Positions 22,404-32,941 of a DNA stretch of 64,000 nt are shown here, one piece after another; positions within the stretch are counted from its first letter, which is position 1; each line of letters starts with the position of its first letter. Position numbers and translations under genes: made by a program. The stretch is from Datisca glomerata. Its lineage: Eukaryota; Streptophyta; Magnoliopsida; Cucurbitales; Datiscaceae. The stretch is from assembly GCA_003255025.1 (NCBI GenBank), contig QANY01005277.1, positions 691,758 to 755,757 of the forward strand. The letters are read 5' to 3'. The notes beneath the pieces are model-generated. The model had not been told where the DNA came from. It saw only the letters and a list, made by a program, of their open reading frames with translations, and searched no databases.

Positions 22404-23019
22404 TCCATCACTATTCTCTTTCTTCTATTCCAATAGTATCCTCTTATCTTTATTAAACCAACAAACCTTACATTTCCTCTATCTTCATCGGTTTTTCTCT
22501 TGTTACAACAACAACAATGTTTTATTATATATTGTGACATATTTAAAGTATCGATGTGATACTTATATTTTCATGATGATGCAATATTATATTATGATTA
22601 TTTACTTAAAATATAATTAAAGTTCAAAATTTTCATAATTCAAAAAAAAATTAAATTATAGAATTTATTTTAAATAATTAAATCAAATTATTTATAAATT
22701 AAAAATCAAACATAAGTTTGTAATAAAATAAATATATTCATAGAAATATAAAAAAACAAATCACAAAAGGTAAAAAAGTTCATATTGGGCTAACACATGT
22801 AATTTTGCATGTTAGATTCCGATTGTCGATGGTTAATAAACAGATTAAAGTGAAGTACAACTCATTTCTGTTTTCGATTACAAACATTTAGTAAACACAT
22901 CTAACGAGAATATTGTTATCCTTTCATTCACTTATCCTTTTCTTCTTTTACCTTACCCTTTACCATTTTTATATCATTCAATAACTTTACCATTTAGTAA
23001 ACATGCCGTTATTGTATAT

Positions 23020-23046
23020 AAATTAGATACGTGTGGTATCTAATTT
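23020..23046. repeat. Perfect palindrome, copy 2 (right of the split MITE)
   Basis: AAATTAGATAC, spacer GTGTG, then GTATCTAATTT: a perfect 11-bp inverted repeat. It matches the copy at 12695-12721 apart from two bases. It lies 11 bp beyond the TIR end at 23008. Confidence 0.9.
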
Positions 23047-25249
23047 TAATATCATCGCGTAGAACAAGATAAAAAAAGTGATACCTCGCATAAAGCAATA
23101 AAAAAAACTGAAAAAAATAAAAAAGACCATCGCGTAGAACAAAGATCACGAATTCGTAAATAGAAAAAAGACAAGTGAAAAAACAGTACAACAACAATAA
23201 ACAATACGGAAGGAAGCTTTAGTGGTGTATTTCATTACGTCGTCGTCCGTGCTATTTGCATCATTCTTTATGCTATTTGATTATTCAACATTTCATTGAA
23301 GCTGCGGTGTGATTTTATCGAATTTTAGTTTGGTCTGTGCATTCTTTTGTTGTCTTTCCGTTGTTTTGCTTGTAATTTTTGAAGCTCTGAAGTGAGCTCT
23401 AATGGATAGTTTTGAATATTCATTAAGGCTCTATTTTGAGCTCCATCTTATTTTAGCTTCTATTAAACTTGTGTTTTGAGCTTTTTTCCTCGCATCTTTG
23501 TCTTTATGGCCATTGGAGTTTTGCAGCTGCTATCTTCTTCTTGGCATGGTCATCTGTTTCGTGGTTTGTATTATAAAATCTCCGTTTGCATTTTAGGGTT
23601 TACAAAGCACAGTGGCAATATCTGAAAATAGGACGGACGACGGAGAGAGAAATTGGATGGAGAGAGCTCTCCACAGGGGAAAAAGGAGGAAAAAAGAAAA
23701 AAATTAAAGATAATTAAATCATATATTAAAAATGGCCATATATGTAAATAAAAAAAATGACATTTATGTAGAATGACCTACTAGAAGTAAGGAAATGTGT
23801 AATTTTCAGTTATAGTTACTCACTTGTTGAAATATATATATGGATCACTCGATCTTCATATCTTAAAATGTGGGACAAGTGTATCCACTTTACGCTTTAC
23901 TAAAATTTTCAAACTTTATGGTGCCCTTTAAACATCAATTTCGCATTCACTAAGAATATCATTTTAACCATATGAGTATACCATTTTGAAGTTCTCATGG
24001 ATGACAACTAAAAACTTCATTGACTTATCAAAATTAATAAAGTGAGTTCCACTTAAAATCGTGCTTCAAAATGGTTTCTCAAAACGGTCTTACAAGCCAT
24101 TTCCCAACAAGAAGTGTAAAAATGACCTTACAAAAATATCTTTCTGGTGCTCATCACTACTATGGCTTGACAGTGTATTTCGCTCTCATCACATGTAAAC
24201 TTTCTAAGTAAATTAATAATGAAAAATAAATTCTAAATAATGAGATGATGTGTAGTCTCAAACCATGTATATTGCCACGTTAAAGTAGTAATGGACACTA
24301 TGTCAATGGTGCTAGATAATATTACTTTTTTGTTTTTTTAACTGAACTGGCCTATGGGAAAAAATTATTATTTAGCAATTGTTTTAGCCAAAAACTGCCA
24401 TAGTACAGATGTTGCTTTCTCGTGCTAAGTGTGGAGGTCCTCCTAACCGGGGTAATTGTCAGAGTGACGTTATACTAGTTCTTTCCTCTTTATGGTGAGT
24501 GTACACTTCCTTTTGACTGGAGCTCCTCGCAGCCTTAATGTTGCAAAACATATACAAGAAATCCTAAATGCAAGGAACTGGGAGGTGGTTGCTCCGCCTA
24601 ACGGCCTCTGATGCCTAAGTTAGTAATAGTTTTTGTAGGGGAGAGAAGACATTCATTTCTTACCAATTAGTAGATGTATTATACCTGAGTCATCGAGGCT
24701 GTAGGTAGCATGTCGAAGAAGCCTCTCAGAGGCGTGTAGAAGAAGCTTCGGGGGGCACGAAGCCTGTCTTGACCGTCCTTAAATGGATAGGGGCATCAGT
24801 GGTTGATGTTATTTTGAGGTGACATTTAAGAGGCTGATCTGATGTTCTGTCATGGTGATTGGATATGTTGGGTGCTGGATGATGATGACGTTAAGCTAGG
24901 GGTTGGCCGAGCTCTCTTTGGGCACCTTATTCATACTCTTACATATGTTCAGATTTGTGTAACCCGAGCTCCATAGTATCCGAGCAGATGAGGTCGACTC
25001 CTTTCCTTCGGCAATTCCTCCGTTACGAGTTTCTCAACGTGACTTGACACGTATCATTGTATTACTGGTGGTTGAGAAAACACCCATAACATCAATCATA
25101 TGTTGAAAAATCCCTGGTAATTTGTATATATTAAAAAGAAAAAAAAGAAAATTGTTCTGAAAACTATAGAGCCAAAATAAATAAAAGAAACATGGCATGC
25201 AAGCGCAACCAAAGCCATCATTTAAAGCATGACTCATAAAATCATTTAT
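23047..25249. other. Intergenic sequence with a GC-richer patch
   Basis: No gene was recognised. About 24410-25050 is GC-richer than its surroundings and reads like old LTR or other repeat DNA, but no boundary or protein supports a class. The rest is AT-rich. Confidence 0.5.
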
Positions 25250-26025
25250 GAAAAATGAATTATAAAAATTCGGAGCATTTACTCACTAACAAGCTACATG
25301 TAAAGAAGTAGCATGAGTAGCCATAGCATTTACAACCTAATTACATTCTCTATAAATATGTGAGACCTGAAAATTCAGATGAGCAATGAAATAAAGGCAA
25401 AATTTCAGACCTGTGGCATCTTCCGTGAAACTTTAGAAGAACGAGTTGAAAGAAGATGAACAACAAAAGACGAATCATTTTCTAACCAGATCCTTTTCAA
25501 ATCACAATTCCAAGCATACTAAATAGCATAAATGACCATAAAAATCTTAGCTTCAAACGCAAAAGTTATACTCAAAGGGACTAAGAAACAACCTTTAACA
25601 TAAGGGCGACAAGTTCAAAAACACACCATAGCGACCAACACCCGAAGTACATATTGTGTCATAATTTGTATTAACTTTGATCTAGTTAGAAAAAGGAGGT
25701 GCTAGATAACATAGCGAATAATTGGCGCTTTCAAAATGATGACCAACGATATTAAGGACTTTTAAATTCATAAGATTATCAACCATGTTAGACATTGAGC
25801 CAATATTAAAAAGGTTAGTATTCATTACTGATTAGTTAAATGAAAAGAATACAAGAATGTAAATTAACATTCTCATCTTATAAAAGTCAATTTATTTCTA
25901 GTACTTAATAACCCAACACAACATCAATCGTAGATAATCATAAAGAGAAAACTTGAGAACCAAAATTCAAGCTCGCAAAAGAAAAGACTTATAATCAACA
26001 AAAGGAACCCACTGACGAAAAGCAC
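25250..26025 (-). mobile_element. LINE relic: RNase H (RVT_3-like) end, left half
   Basis: On the - strand, broken frames read PPFSNXIKVNTNYDTI, then GVGRYGVF with VPL and FAFEAKIF blocks, then RIWLENDSSFVVHLLSTRSS and HIYRECNQVVNAMATHAT. These match the plant non-LTR retrotransposon RNase H pattern (IKVNTDG, AELLA, ESDS, HIYREGNxxAD.LA). Many stops are present. The LINE continues on the far side of the Copia element inserted at 26026. It is the 3' part of a decayed L1-type element. Confidence 0.75.
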
Positions 26026-26442
26026 TGTTGTAGCTTAGTGATTCAAAGCTAAATTATTAGGTGGCTTGGATATATAAGATATTTAAGGAGGTTATAAAAA
26101 GAATAGCTTATCACTTAGTTAGTTGCAGTTAGTTAATTACCATCAAAACTAACAGCTACACCTATATATAGTAGAAAGCTTTCGAGAGAATGATGACGAG
26201 TTTCTTATCTATTTTGATCAAGAATAAAAGAAGTTGTAATTGTGTACTTTGATTAGTAATCAAAAGATCTTTGTGTGGTGGTTTTCCCGTGGAGTAGATT
26301 CAAAAGAATCAAACCACGTAAACACTGTGTCTTTTACTCTTTATATGTTCTTTCTCCTTAGTTTGTTTATGAATACTTTAGTTCATAAACTCAGTAAGTT
26401 TTAAGTCTGATTGCAGTGAGTATATTGGGCATACTCACCTCA
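26026..26442 (+). repeat. 5' LTR, 417 bp
   Basis: Starts TGTTGTAGCTTAGTG and ends ACTCACCTCA. It contains a TATA-like CCTATATATAG at about 26162. It aligns with 30676-31083 except for small indels, the largest being about 27 bp absent from the 3' copy. Confidence 0.95.
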
Positions 26443-26444
26443 AA

Positions 26445-26456
26445 TGGTATCAGTGC
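26445..26456 (+). promoter_or_regulatory. Primer-binding site (tRNA-iMet type, one mismatch)
   Basis: TGGTATCAGTGC lies two bases after the 5' LTR. It matches TGGTATCAGAGC except for one base. Confidence 0.87.
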
Positions 26457-26584
26457 TTCCGGTTACAAGATCCAAAATCAAGAAATCAGATATAGTTTCT
26501 CTTCAAACTGAGTCTACATGGTTGATAGTTGAAGATTGATAAAAAAGAGCTACAAACTTCTGTAACAGTCATAGTTGGATCAAG

Positions 26585-27325
26585 ATGTCAATATCTAAGT
26601 ATAACATTGAGAAGTTTGATGGAAAAATTGATTTTGGACTTTGGAGAATGAAGATGATGGTGCTTTTGGAAAATATGAGATTTGATGATGCACTTCTTGG
26701 TGAAGAAAAAATGCATTCTTCATTGTCTACAACATATAAAGCCAACTTTTGAAGAAAGCTAGGAATACCATAATCCTGAGTTTGACTTACATTATCCTAC
26801 GAAAAATGTCTAAAGAAACTTCTGCGACAGGCCTATGGTTGAAGCTAGAACAAATGTTTATGACTAAGTCACTACCAAATAGGACATATATTAAGATAAA
26901 GTTCTATGGATTCAAGATGGATGATGGAAAAAAAGTTGAAAAAAATCTTGATGATTTCATAAAGCTGGTAATGGATCTAAAAATCTTGAAGTAAAAATAA
27001 ATGACGAAGACCAAGCTGTTTTTCTTTTAATTTCACTGCCAAAAAGGTTTGAGACCTTGAAAGATACACTCATATATAGCAATGATATTCTAAAACTTGA
27101 TGATGTTCTCGGTTCAATTCAAGTAAAATAAGTTGAGTTTAGAGCTACTAAGGAGGAATAAGAAGTTGGAGAAAGATTGACAGCAAGGGGAAGATCTGAT
27201 AAGAAAAACAATCAAAGGAAGAGAAGCCAGTCAAAGTCTAAGTCCAAAACTCAAAAGGAAAAGTTCAAATGCTTTCACTGTCACAAAGAAGAGCATATTA
27301 GAATAAATTGTCCAAAATAGAAAGA
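26585..27325 (+). pseudogene. Copia gag with an intact zinc-knuckle motif
   Basis: Begins at ATG 26585 (MSISKYNIEKFDGKIDFGLW). It continues through the gag core with an in-frame TGA in KANF*RKARN, then ETSATGLWLKLEQMFMTKS and the KVEKNLDDFIKLVMDLK block. A frameshift follows near 26990. A Lys/Arg-rich linker leads to a CCHC zinc knuckle, CFHCHKEEHIRINC (27270-27311), with all four ligands present. The knuckle would bind element RNA during packaging, but gag cannot be made whole. Confidence 0.88.
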
Positions 27326-27660
27326 AAGAAGAACACACTGATTCATGTAATACATTAGTTGGAGGTAATGTGCTAGTGGGTGATGATACTACTCTAGACA
27401 TCATTGGTATTGGCATTATTAAGATTAAAATGTTTGATGGGATTATAAGGACATTACAGAATGTGAGACATGTAGACAAACTTAAGAGAAACATTATTTC
27501 TATTGGTGCACTCGACAAAGCAGGTTGTAGTTTAAAGGGAGGATGAGGAATAATCAAGATTCTTTTAGGTTCACTCATGATAATGAAAGGAATCAAAAGA
27601 AATGGATTATACATCCTTCAAGGGACTACTGTGGTTGGTACAACAATAATCTCATCAAAG
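27326..27660 (+). pseudogene. Copia protease remnant without active site
   Basis: The segment after the knuckle reads LVGGNVLVGDD, then a block equivalent to GIGTVKIKMFDG and LQNVRHVDKLKRNIISIGAL, the C-terminal half of a Copia protease. The DSG active-site block that should precede it is missing, so a small deletion removed it. A stop follows CSLKGG. Confidence 0.75.
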
Positions 27661-27689
27661 GAATTTGAAGAAAAAACCAGGCTTTGACA

Positions 27690-28730
27690 TCTTAGAATGG
27701 CTCATATAAGTGAAATTGGACTAAAGGAATTGAGCAAATAAGGAGTGCTTGGTGATGACAGAACAGTGCCTTGGACTTCTGTGAGACTTGTGTGTTAGGG
27801 AAAACTTGCGGAGGTAAATTTGGAAAAGGACATCATGTCACCAAAAGAATTCTAGACTATGTGCACTTAGATCTGTGGGGTCTGCTAGAACATCATCATT
27901 GAACGGTAGAAGGCATTTTCTTAATGTGATAGATGATTTCTATAGGAAAGTTTAATTTTCATACTAAAAAACAAGAATGATACTGTTAAGAAGTTTATTG
28001 AATGGAAAACATTGGTTGAAAACCAAATTGGAAGGACTGTGAAGCACATTAGGACTGGCAATGGACTAGAATTTTGCAATAACCAGCCAAATGATATCTG
28101 CAAGAAGTATGGCATCAAAAGACACTATACTGTTGTAAACACTCCTCAATAGAATGGTCTTGCTGAGAGGATGAATAGGACACTAGTAGAAAAGGTAAGA
28201 TGTATGCTGCTTTATGCTAAAATGTCTAAAAGTTTTTGGGTAGAAGTTGTAATTATAGCAGCAGATCTAGTAAATAGAAGTTTGATTTTCATATTGAAAA
28301 ATAAGAATGATACTGTTAAGAAGTTTATTGAATGGAAAACATTGATTGAAAACCAAACTGGAAGGTCTGTGAAGCACATTAGGACTAGCAATGGACTAGA
28401 ATTTTACAATAACCAGCTTAATGATATCTGCAAGAAGTATGGCATCAAAAGACACTATACTATTGTAAACACTCCTCAATAGAATAGTCTTGCTGAGAGG
28501 ATGAATAGGACACTGGTAGAAAATGTAAGATGTATGCTGCTTTATGCTAAAATGTCTACAGACTTGAAAACTCTAAAAGAAAGGTGGAGTGGAAGGCCTG
28601 CAGATTATTCAAAACTAAGAATTTTTTTATTGTCCAACTTATGCTCATATAAATTAGGACAAGATAGAACATAGAGCATTAAAATGAGTGTTTCTAGGGT
28701 ATCCTAAAGGTGTTAAGGGATATAAGCTCT
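27690..28730 (+). pseudogene. Copia integrase with internal tandem duplication
   Basis: Pre-integrase (HLRMAHISEIGLKELSK) and integrase core (YVHLDLWG) are followed by two copies of about 280 bp at 27951-28229 and 28281-28559, period 330 bp (110 codons, in frame). Each copy spans KKFIEWKTL, VKHIRT(G/S)NGLEF, KKYGIKRHYT and AERMNRTLVE. The second catalytic Asp (normally RTDNGLEF) is Gly in copy 1 and Ser in copy 2. Both copies carry the same TAG after NTPQ. The protein is inactive. Confidence 0.88.
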
Positions 28731-29048
28731 AATGTAATGATGATAAAACATCAAAATGTATCATAAGTAAAGATGCGGTCTTTAATGAGCTGAGATGTTA
28801 AAACTAAGGAAAGAATAAGCTGAGACCTCAAAATCTGATGTTAATGATGACATAATTCAGATTGAGGTGGAGTCTAAGAATCAGCATGAAGTAAATGCAG
28901 AAGAGACTCAAGAGCAACCTGTGGTTGGTGAAAATTAGGAGCTTCACGACTACAACGTTATAAAAGATAGAGAAAAAAGGAAAATAAGAGCACCACAAAG
29001 ATATGAAATGCTGACTTAATGTCTTTTACACTGATAACTGCAACATAA

Positions 29049-29705
29049 GTGTTAAATGATGAACTGATATCATTTAGTGCAGCAATGAGGAGTGTAAACA
29101 AGGAAGGATGGATGACACCAATGAAGGAGGAATATGACCCATTAATGAAGAACAAGACCAGAGAATTGGTAAAAAGGCCTAAAACAAAGATGTTAGTAGG
29201 ATATAAATGGATTTTTAAACTCAAAGAAGGGATCACAGATGTTAATCCAATAAGATTCAAAGCGAGACCGATTGCTAGAGGATTCACACAACATGAAGGA
29301 GTTGATTTTACTGAAGTTTTCTCACCAAGAGTAAAACACAGCTCCATCAGAATCTTACTATCAATGTCATCAAGTTATGACTTTGAATTGGAACAAATGG
29401 ATGTAAAAATAGCCTACTTCCATGGAGATCTAGAAGAGCAAATATACATGAGACAACCTGAAGGCTTTGAGATTGAGAGAAAATCAGATTGGGTATGCTT
29501 ACTGAAGAAATCATTGTATTGGTTAAAGAAATCACCCAGACAATGGTATCTAAAGTTTGATGATTTTATGCACAACAATGGATTTGTGATAATAAAGTAT
29601 GATACTTGTGTATACTTCAAAAATAACAAAAGGATTGAAGACATATACCTGTTACTGTATGTGGATGACATGTTAATTGGCTGTAAACTGATATTGAAGA
29701 GTTGA
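29049..29705 (+). pseudogene. Copia reverse transcriptase, largely open
   Basis: A 218-codon open segment covers most of Copia RT: EGWMTPMKEEYDPLMKNKTR, YKWIFKLKEG, RFKARPIARGF, the FELEQMDVKIAYFHGDLEE catalytic block, IYMRQPEGF, and LLLYVDDMLIG with YVDD at 29658-29669. The usual KARLVA(R/K)GF is KARPIARGF. A frameshift after CKLIL ends it, and the connection region resumes in another frame. Confidence 0.9.
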
Positions 29706-29714
29706 AGAAACAGT

Positions 29715-30620
29715 TAAACATATAATTTGAAATGAAAGACCTTGGGGCTGCTACAAGGATACTTGGTATGGACATTGTGAGAAATGGGAGGTTGGAACCT
29801 TAATGCTCTCACAAGAGAGGTACATACACAAGGTGCTAAAAAGGTTTGAGATGTTTGATGCCAAACCAGTGTCAATACCTATTGCTGCACATTTCAAACT
29901 GTCAAGCAAACAACCTCCTTCAACGGAAGAAGATAAGAAGGAAATGACATACATTCCTTATGCTAATGGAGTAGGAAGCATTATGTATGCCATGGTGTGT
30001 TCAAGACCTGACCTAACATTTGCATTAAGTCTTGCTAGTCGTTTTATGGGAAGTCCAGGAAAGGAACACTGGCAAGCTGTCAAATGTACTAAGGTACTTG
30101 AAGGGAACAACTTCTTATGAGCTATTGTATAGTGGGGATGGTAAAACACCAGCTGAAGTACTTGGATATGTTGAGCAGACTATGCATGGGACTTGGATAA
30201 TAGAAGATCTACAACTGAGTATATTTTCATCTTGAGAAACAATACTGTCAGTTGGAAGGCTTCTCTGCAACCCATAGTTGCACTATCATCAAGAGAAGCT
30301 GAGTATGTTGTTATGGCAGAAGAAGTGAAAGAGGCTAAGTGGCTGAAAGGTATTGTTAAGAGTTAATATTGATTCAAGACTCAACCATTATAAGATATGA
30401 TAATCAATGCTATATACCTTAGCAAAAATCAATTATATAATGAAAGATCAAAGCACATTGATGTTGAGTTTAATTTTATCATAGATGAAGTTGCAAATGG
30501 GGTTGTAATCATTGAAAAGGTTTCTTCTAAGAATAGTGTTGTAGATATATTAACAAAGCCACTGCCAGTAGCTAAATTCAAGGATTGTTTGAGCTTAGCT
30601 AGTATGAAGATTGAATAAAT
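29715..30620 (+). pseudogene. Copia RT connection and RNase H, frameshifted
   Basis: Three frames together read EMKDLGAATRILGMDI, LSQERYIHKVLKRFEMFDAK, YANGVGSIMYAMVCSRPD, then ALSSREAEYV, KEAKWLKGI and RSKHIDVEFNFI, ending near 30618. This is the RNase H end of the polyprotein. The polypurine tract (AAGGTGGAGAAT, 30664-30675) lies 46 bp after. Confidence 0.85.
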
Positions 30621-30675
30621 CTAAGAACGAAGGCTACCATCGTAAAGACTAGAGTTATGAATCAAGGTGGAGAAT

Positions 30676-31083
30676 TGTTATAGCTTGGTGATTCAAAATT
30701 GAATTTAGAAATGATTGTTAGCTGGCTTGGATATATAAGACAGTTAAAGGAGGTTATAACCAGAATAGCTTATCACTTAGTTAGTTGTAGTTAGTTAGTT
30801 ATCATTAAAACTAACAGCTACACCTATATATATATATATTAGAAAGCTTTCAAGAGAATGATGATGGGTTTAAGTTGTAATTGTGTACTTTGATTCGTAA
30901 TCAAAATATCTTTGTGCGGTGTCTTTCTCGTGGAGTAGAAGCGAAAGAATCGAACCACGTAAACACTGTGTCTTTTACTATTTATCTGTTCTTTCTCCTT
31001 GGTCTGTTTATGGACACTCTAGTTCATAAACTCAGTAAGTTTTAAGTTTGATTGCATTGAGTATATTGGGCATACTCACCTCA
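30676..31083 (+). repeat. 3' LTR, 408 bp
   Basis: Starts TGTTATAGCTTGGTG and ends ACTCACCTCA. It aligns with 26026-26442, has a longer (TA)n run at about 30822, and lacks about 27 bp found in the 5' copy. Confidence 0.95.
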
Positions 31084-31420
31084 AGCACAAAGTAATGTCT
31101 CCTATAGCAAAGAAGCTAAGGTGTAGTAGAGTAAAAGATGATCGACAATCTCCATGAAGGGCCCAAAAATACTACAACGAGACGCCATAATAAAATATGA
31201 CTTACAAAGATTATCTTTCGCCTGATTATAAAGAGTCCTCCAAACAAGCATAGATCGAGAAAGAGGAACAAAATACATCCAAATGCTCTGAGACCATGGA
31301 ACAATAAGATAGTATCCAGTAATTGAGAATAAGTCTCCTTACAAAGAGACAATTATTTTTTGGAGAAACTCCAAATTAAAGGATTAAAAATCAGATATAT
31401 AGTCCAATTCTCAATACAAC
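31084..31420 (-). mobile_element. LINE relic: zf-RVT-like segment, right half
   Basis: The minus strand reads SQSIWMYFVPLSRSMLVWRT, YNQAKDNLCK and FIMASRCSIFGPFMEIVDHL, matching the zinc-binding reverse-transcriptase (zf-RVT) domain of plant LINEs (PPSRS.L.WR, LP(T/S)DD.L, ASRC..C, E..DHLF). This domain normally lies just upstream of the RNase H found at 25250-25700. The LINE therefore spans the Copia insertion, with AGCAC duplicated. Whether it extends beyond about 31420 is uncertain. Confidence 0.7.
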
Positions 31421-31924
31421 TATAAAGATCATGGAATCTAATGAGATATATTTTAAATCAATAATGTAATCAAATATGCGAGCATTCAGAGAAGTAGATA
31501 AAATATCTAAGATACCCAAAATATTAATAATAAGAGCTTCAAACTAGTTATCCCGTCAAAAAAATTCTTTTATATGCGCCAACTCAATGTTAACTATTTT
31601 CTTACGAGAGAAAGAAGTATATGCCCTTATTAAAAATGTCTTTTATGACTTTTTTTACCAGTATCTTTTCATGACTTTATCATGCATGAAGAATAAAAAA
31701 AGAGAGTAGCGAGATAAATGATAATTTTTTAGTAGATGTTATTGAGTCTTACGGCCGCTGGGGAAACACATCCCGCTCCCTATCGTGAAAATGGGGGTGA
31801 GAGTCCAATAAGCTCCTGGCCCGATCTTGCAGGTTCATGCTTCACAAGGAAACATTGCATGTGTATTGGTTGTATTTTTTAATACAATCAATATTTTGGG
31901 GCAACGTCGGTCGTGCAGGTGTAT

Positions 31925-32941
31925 GACTCGAGATGAATTATATTTTCTGAATTTTTCTCTTTTTCTCTCTCAATGACAAAAAGTTCTAAGTGAGATTTTA
32001 CCTCCTTTTATCATCCCACGAATTTCCTACTCCTCTATAAAAAAACTCTTTGCCGATAAGTCAATGTTGTAATCTAGAATTTTGCAATCAAATACACGGC
32101 TCGTGGGCAGAAAAATAATAAAGAATTTATGGTCCTTTTGTCTGCTATTATTAATTGTAAATAGTTTTCAGAGTATGATTACATGAGGATATAATTGTGA
32201 AAAAGTAAGATGTTCAAAAGACTAAGATTAGTTTGTTTAGTAGTAGTCAAGAATATTATGATATAATGGTGAAAATTTTATAATATAATGATGAGAATGT
32301 CAAATTATTTTATTTATTTTAATAGAATATGCAAGTAAATGTTATGAATAGAAGAGAAAATTGCTTGATGAGGTCCGGCATAAAGATACCCCCAATGCTA
32401 TCGGGGGTATACACTCGAAAGAGTGTATCTTCACATCACAGTTATCCAAACACAAAGACTTTACTCACTTTTTCTCACATTTAAGGTACTTGCGCAAAGA
32501 TCCTCTCATGCCAAACACGCCCTGAAATGTGAGGTGGAGAAAGTATTGATTTAAGTCACACGAAAGCTCTTGGTCGAGTCATCGTGTATGCATGACATTG
32601 CATTTTCCTAATCTTTCTGTCTCTATATTTTTCTCTCGCAACGACGATGTTCATGAATAATAGTCCAAATGAGACTTTACCTCCTTTTTATCTTTCCATA
32701 AATGTCCTATTCCTCTATAGAAGATATCTTTCTTAATGAGTGAGTATAGTAATAAAGAATTTGCAATCAAATATCCAGCCCCTGGTGCAGAAAAATAACA
32801 GAGGATTTAGGGGGGTTTTGGATCAGATGGACAGTAAATAATTTTCATAATATAATTGTGAAAAAGTATGATGTTAAAAAGTTAAGATTATTTTATTTAG
32901 TAACAGTTAAAAATATTATGATATAATAATTGAGAATATTT
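31925..32941. repeat. Diverged direct duplication, period about 679 bp
   Basis: Copy 1 (about 31925-32262) and copy 2 (about 32590-32941) share, in the same order, GAGA(T/C)TTTACCTCCTTTT, CCTATTCCTCTATA-like, TTTGCAATCAAATA, GCAGAAAAATAA, ATAATTGTGAAAAAGTA and AATATTATGATATAAT. The sequence between the copies contains the twin hairpins. It is non-coding and probably a repeat duplicated long ago. Confidence 0.8.
32386..32428. repeat. Two adjacent hairpins
   Basis: Hairpin 1: ATACCCCC (32386-32393) pairs with GGGGGTAT (32403-32410). Hairpin 2: ATACACTC (32409-32416), GAAA loop, GAGTGTAT (32421-32428). They share two bases. They lie in the spacer of the 679-bp duplication. No T-run or gene end supports a terminator reading. 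Confidence 0.8.

Larger units (their letters stand above)
12797..23008. mobile_element. PIF/Harbinger-type MITE split by a Copia insertion
   Basis: The left end, GGGCTTGTTTACCAATCAGT (12797), mirrors the right end, whose reverse complement starts CGGCATGTTTACTAAATGGT (from 23008). Both ends are flanked by TTA (12794-12796 and 23009-23011). Imperfect terminal inverted repeats starting GG(G/C)C.TGTTT with a TTA target duplication are typical of PIF/Harbinger (Tourist-like) elements. The element consists of 12797-13025 plus about 22409-23008, roughly 830 bp once the Copia element is removed. No transposase is encoded, so it is a non-autonomous relic. Confidence 0.65.
26026..31083 (+). mobile_element. 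Ty1/Copia (Tork/Tnt1-like) element, 5058 bp, perfect TSD
   Basis: LTRs at 26026-26442 and 30676-31083 flank gag, protease, integrase, RT and RNase H on the + strand. Target duplications are identical: AGCAC at 26021-26025 and 31084-31088. Size, short LTRs and gag blocks (LSDKV-like region, MTKSLPNRTYIKIKFY) resemble Tnt1/Tork-type Copia. Coding capacity is lost: there are stops in gag, a missing protease active site, a 330-bp tandem duplication in integrase, and frameshifts in RT/RNase H. It inserted into a LINE relic lying on the opposite strand. Confidence 0.95.

Noticed and set aside
29049..29705. A 218-codon reverse transcriptase frame as a possibly active gene
   Set aside because: It is part of a Copia polyprotein with stops upstream, a duplicated dead integrase and frameshifts downstream.
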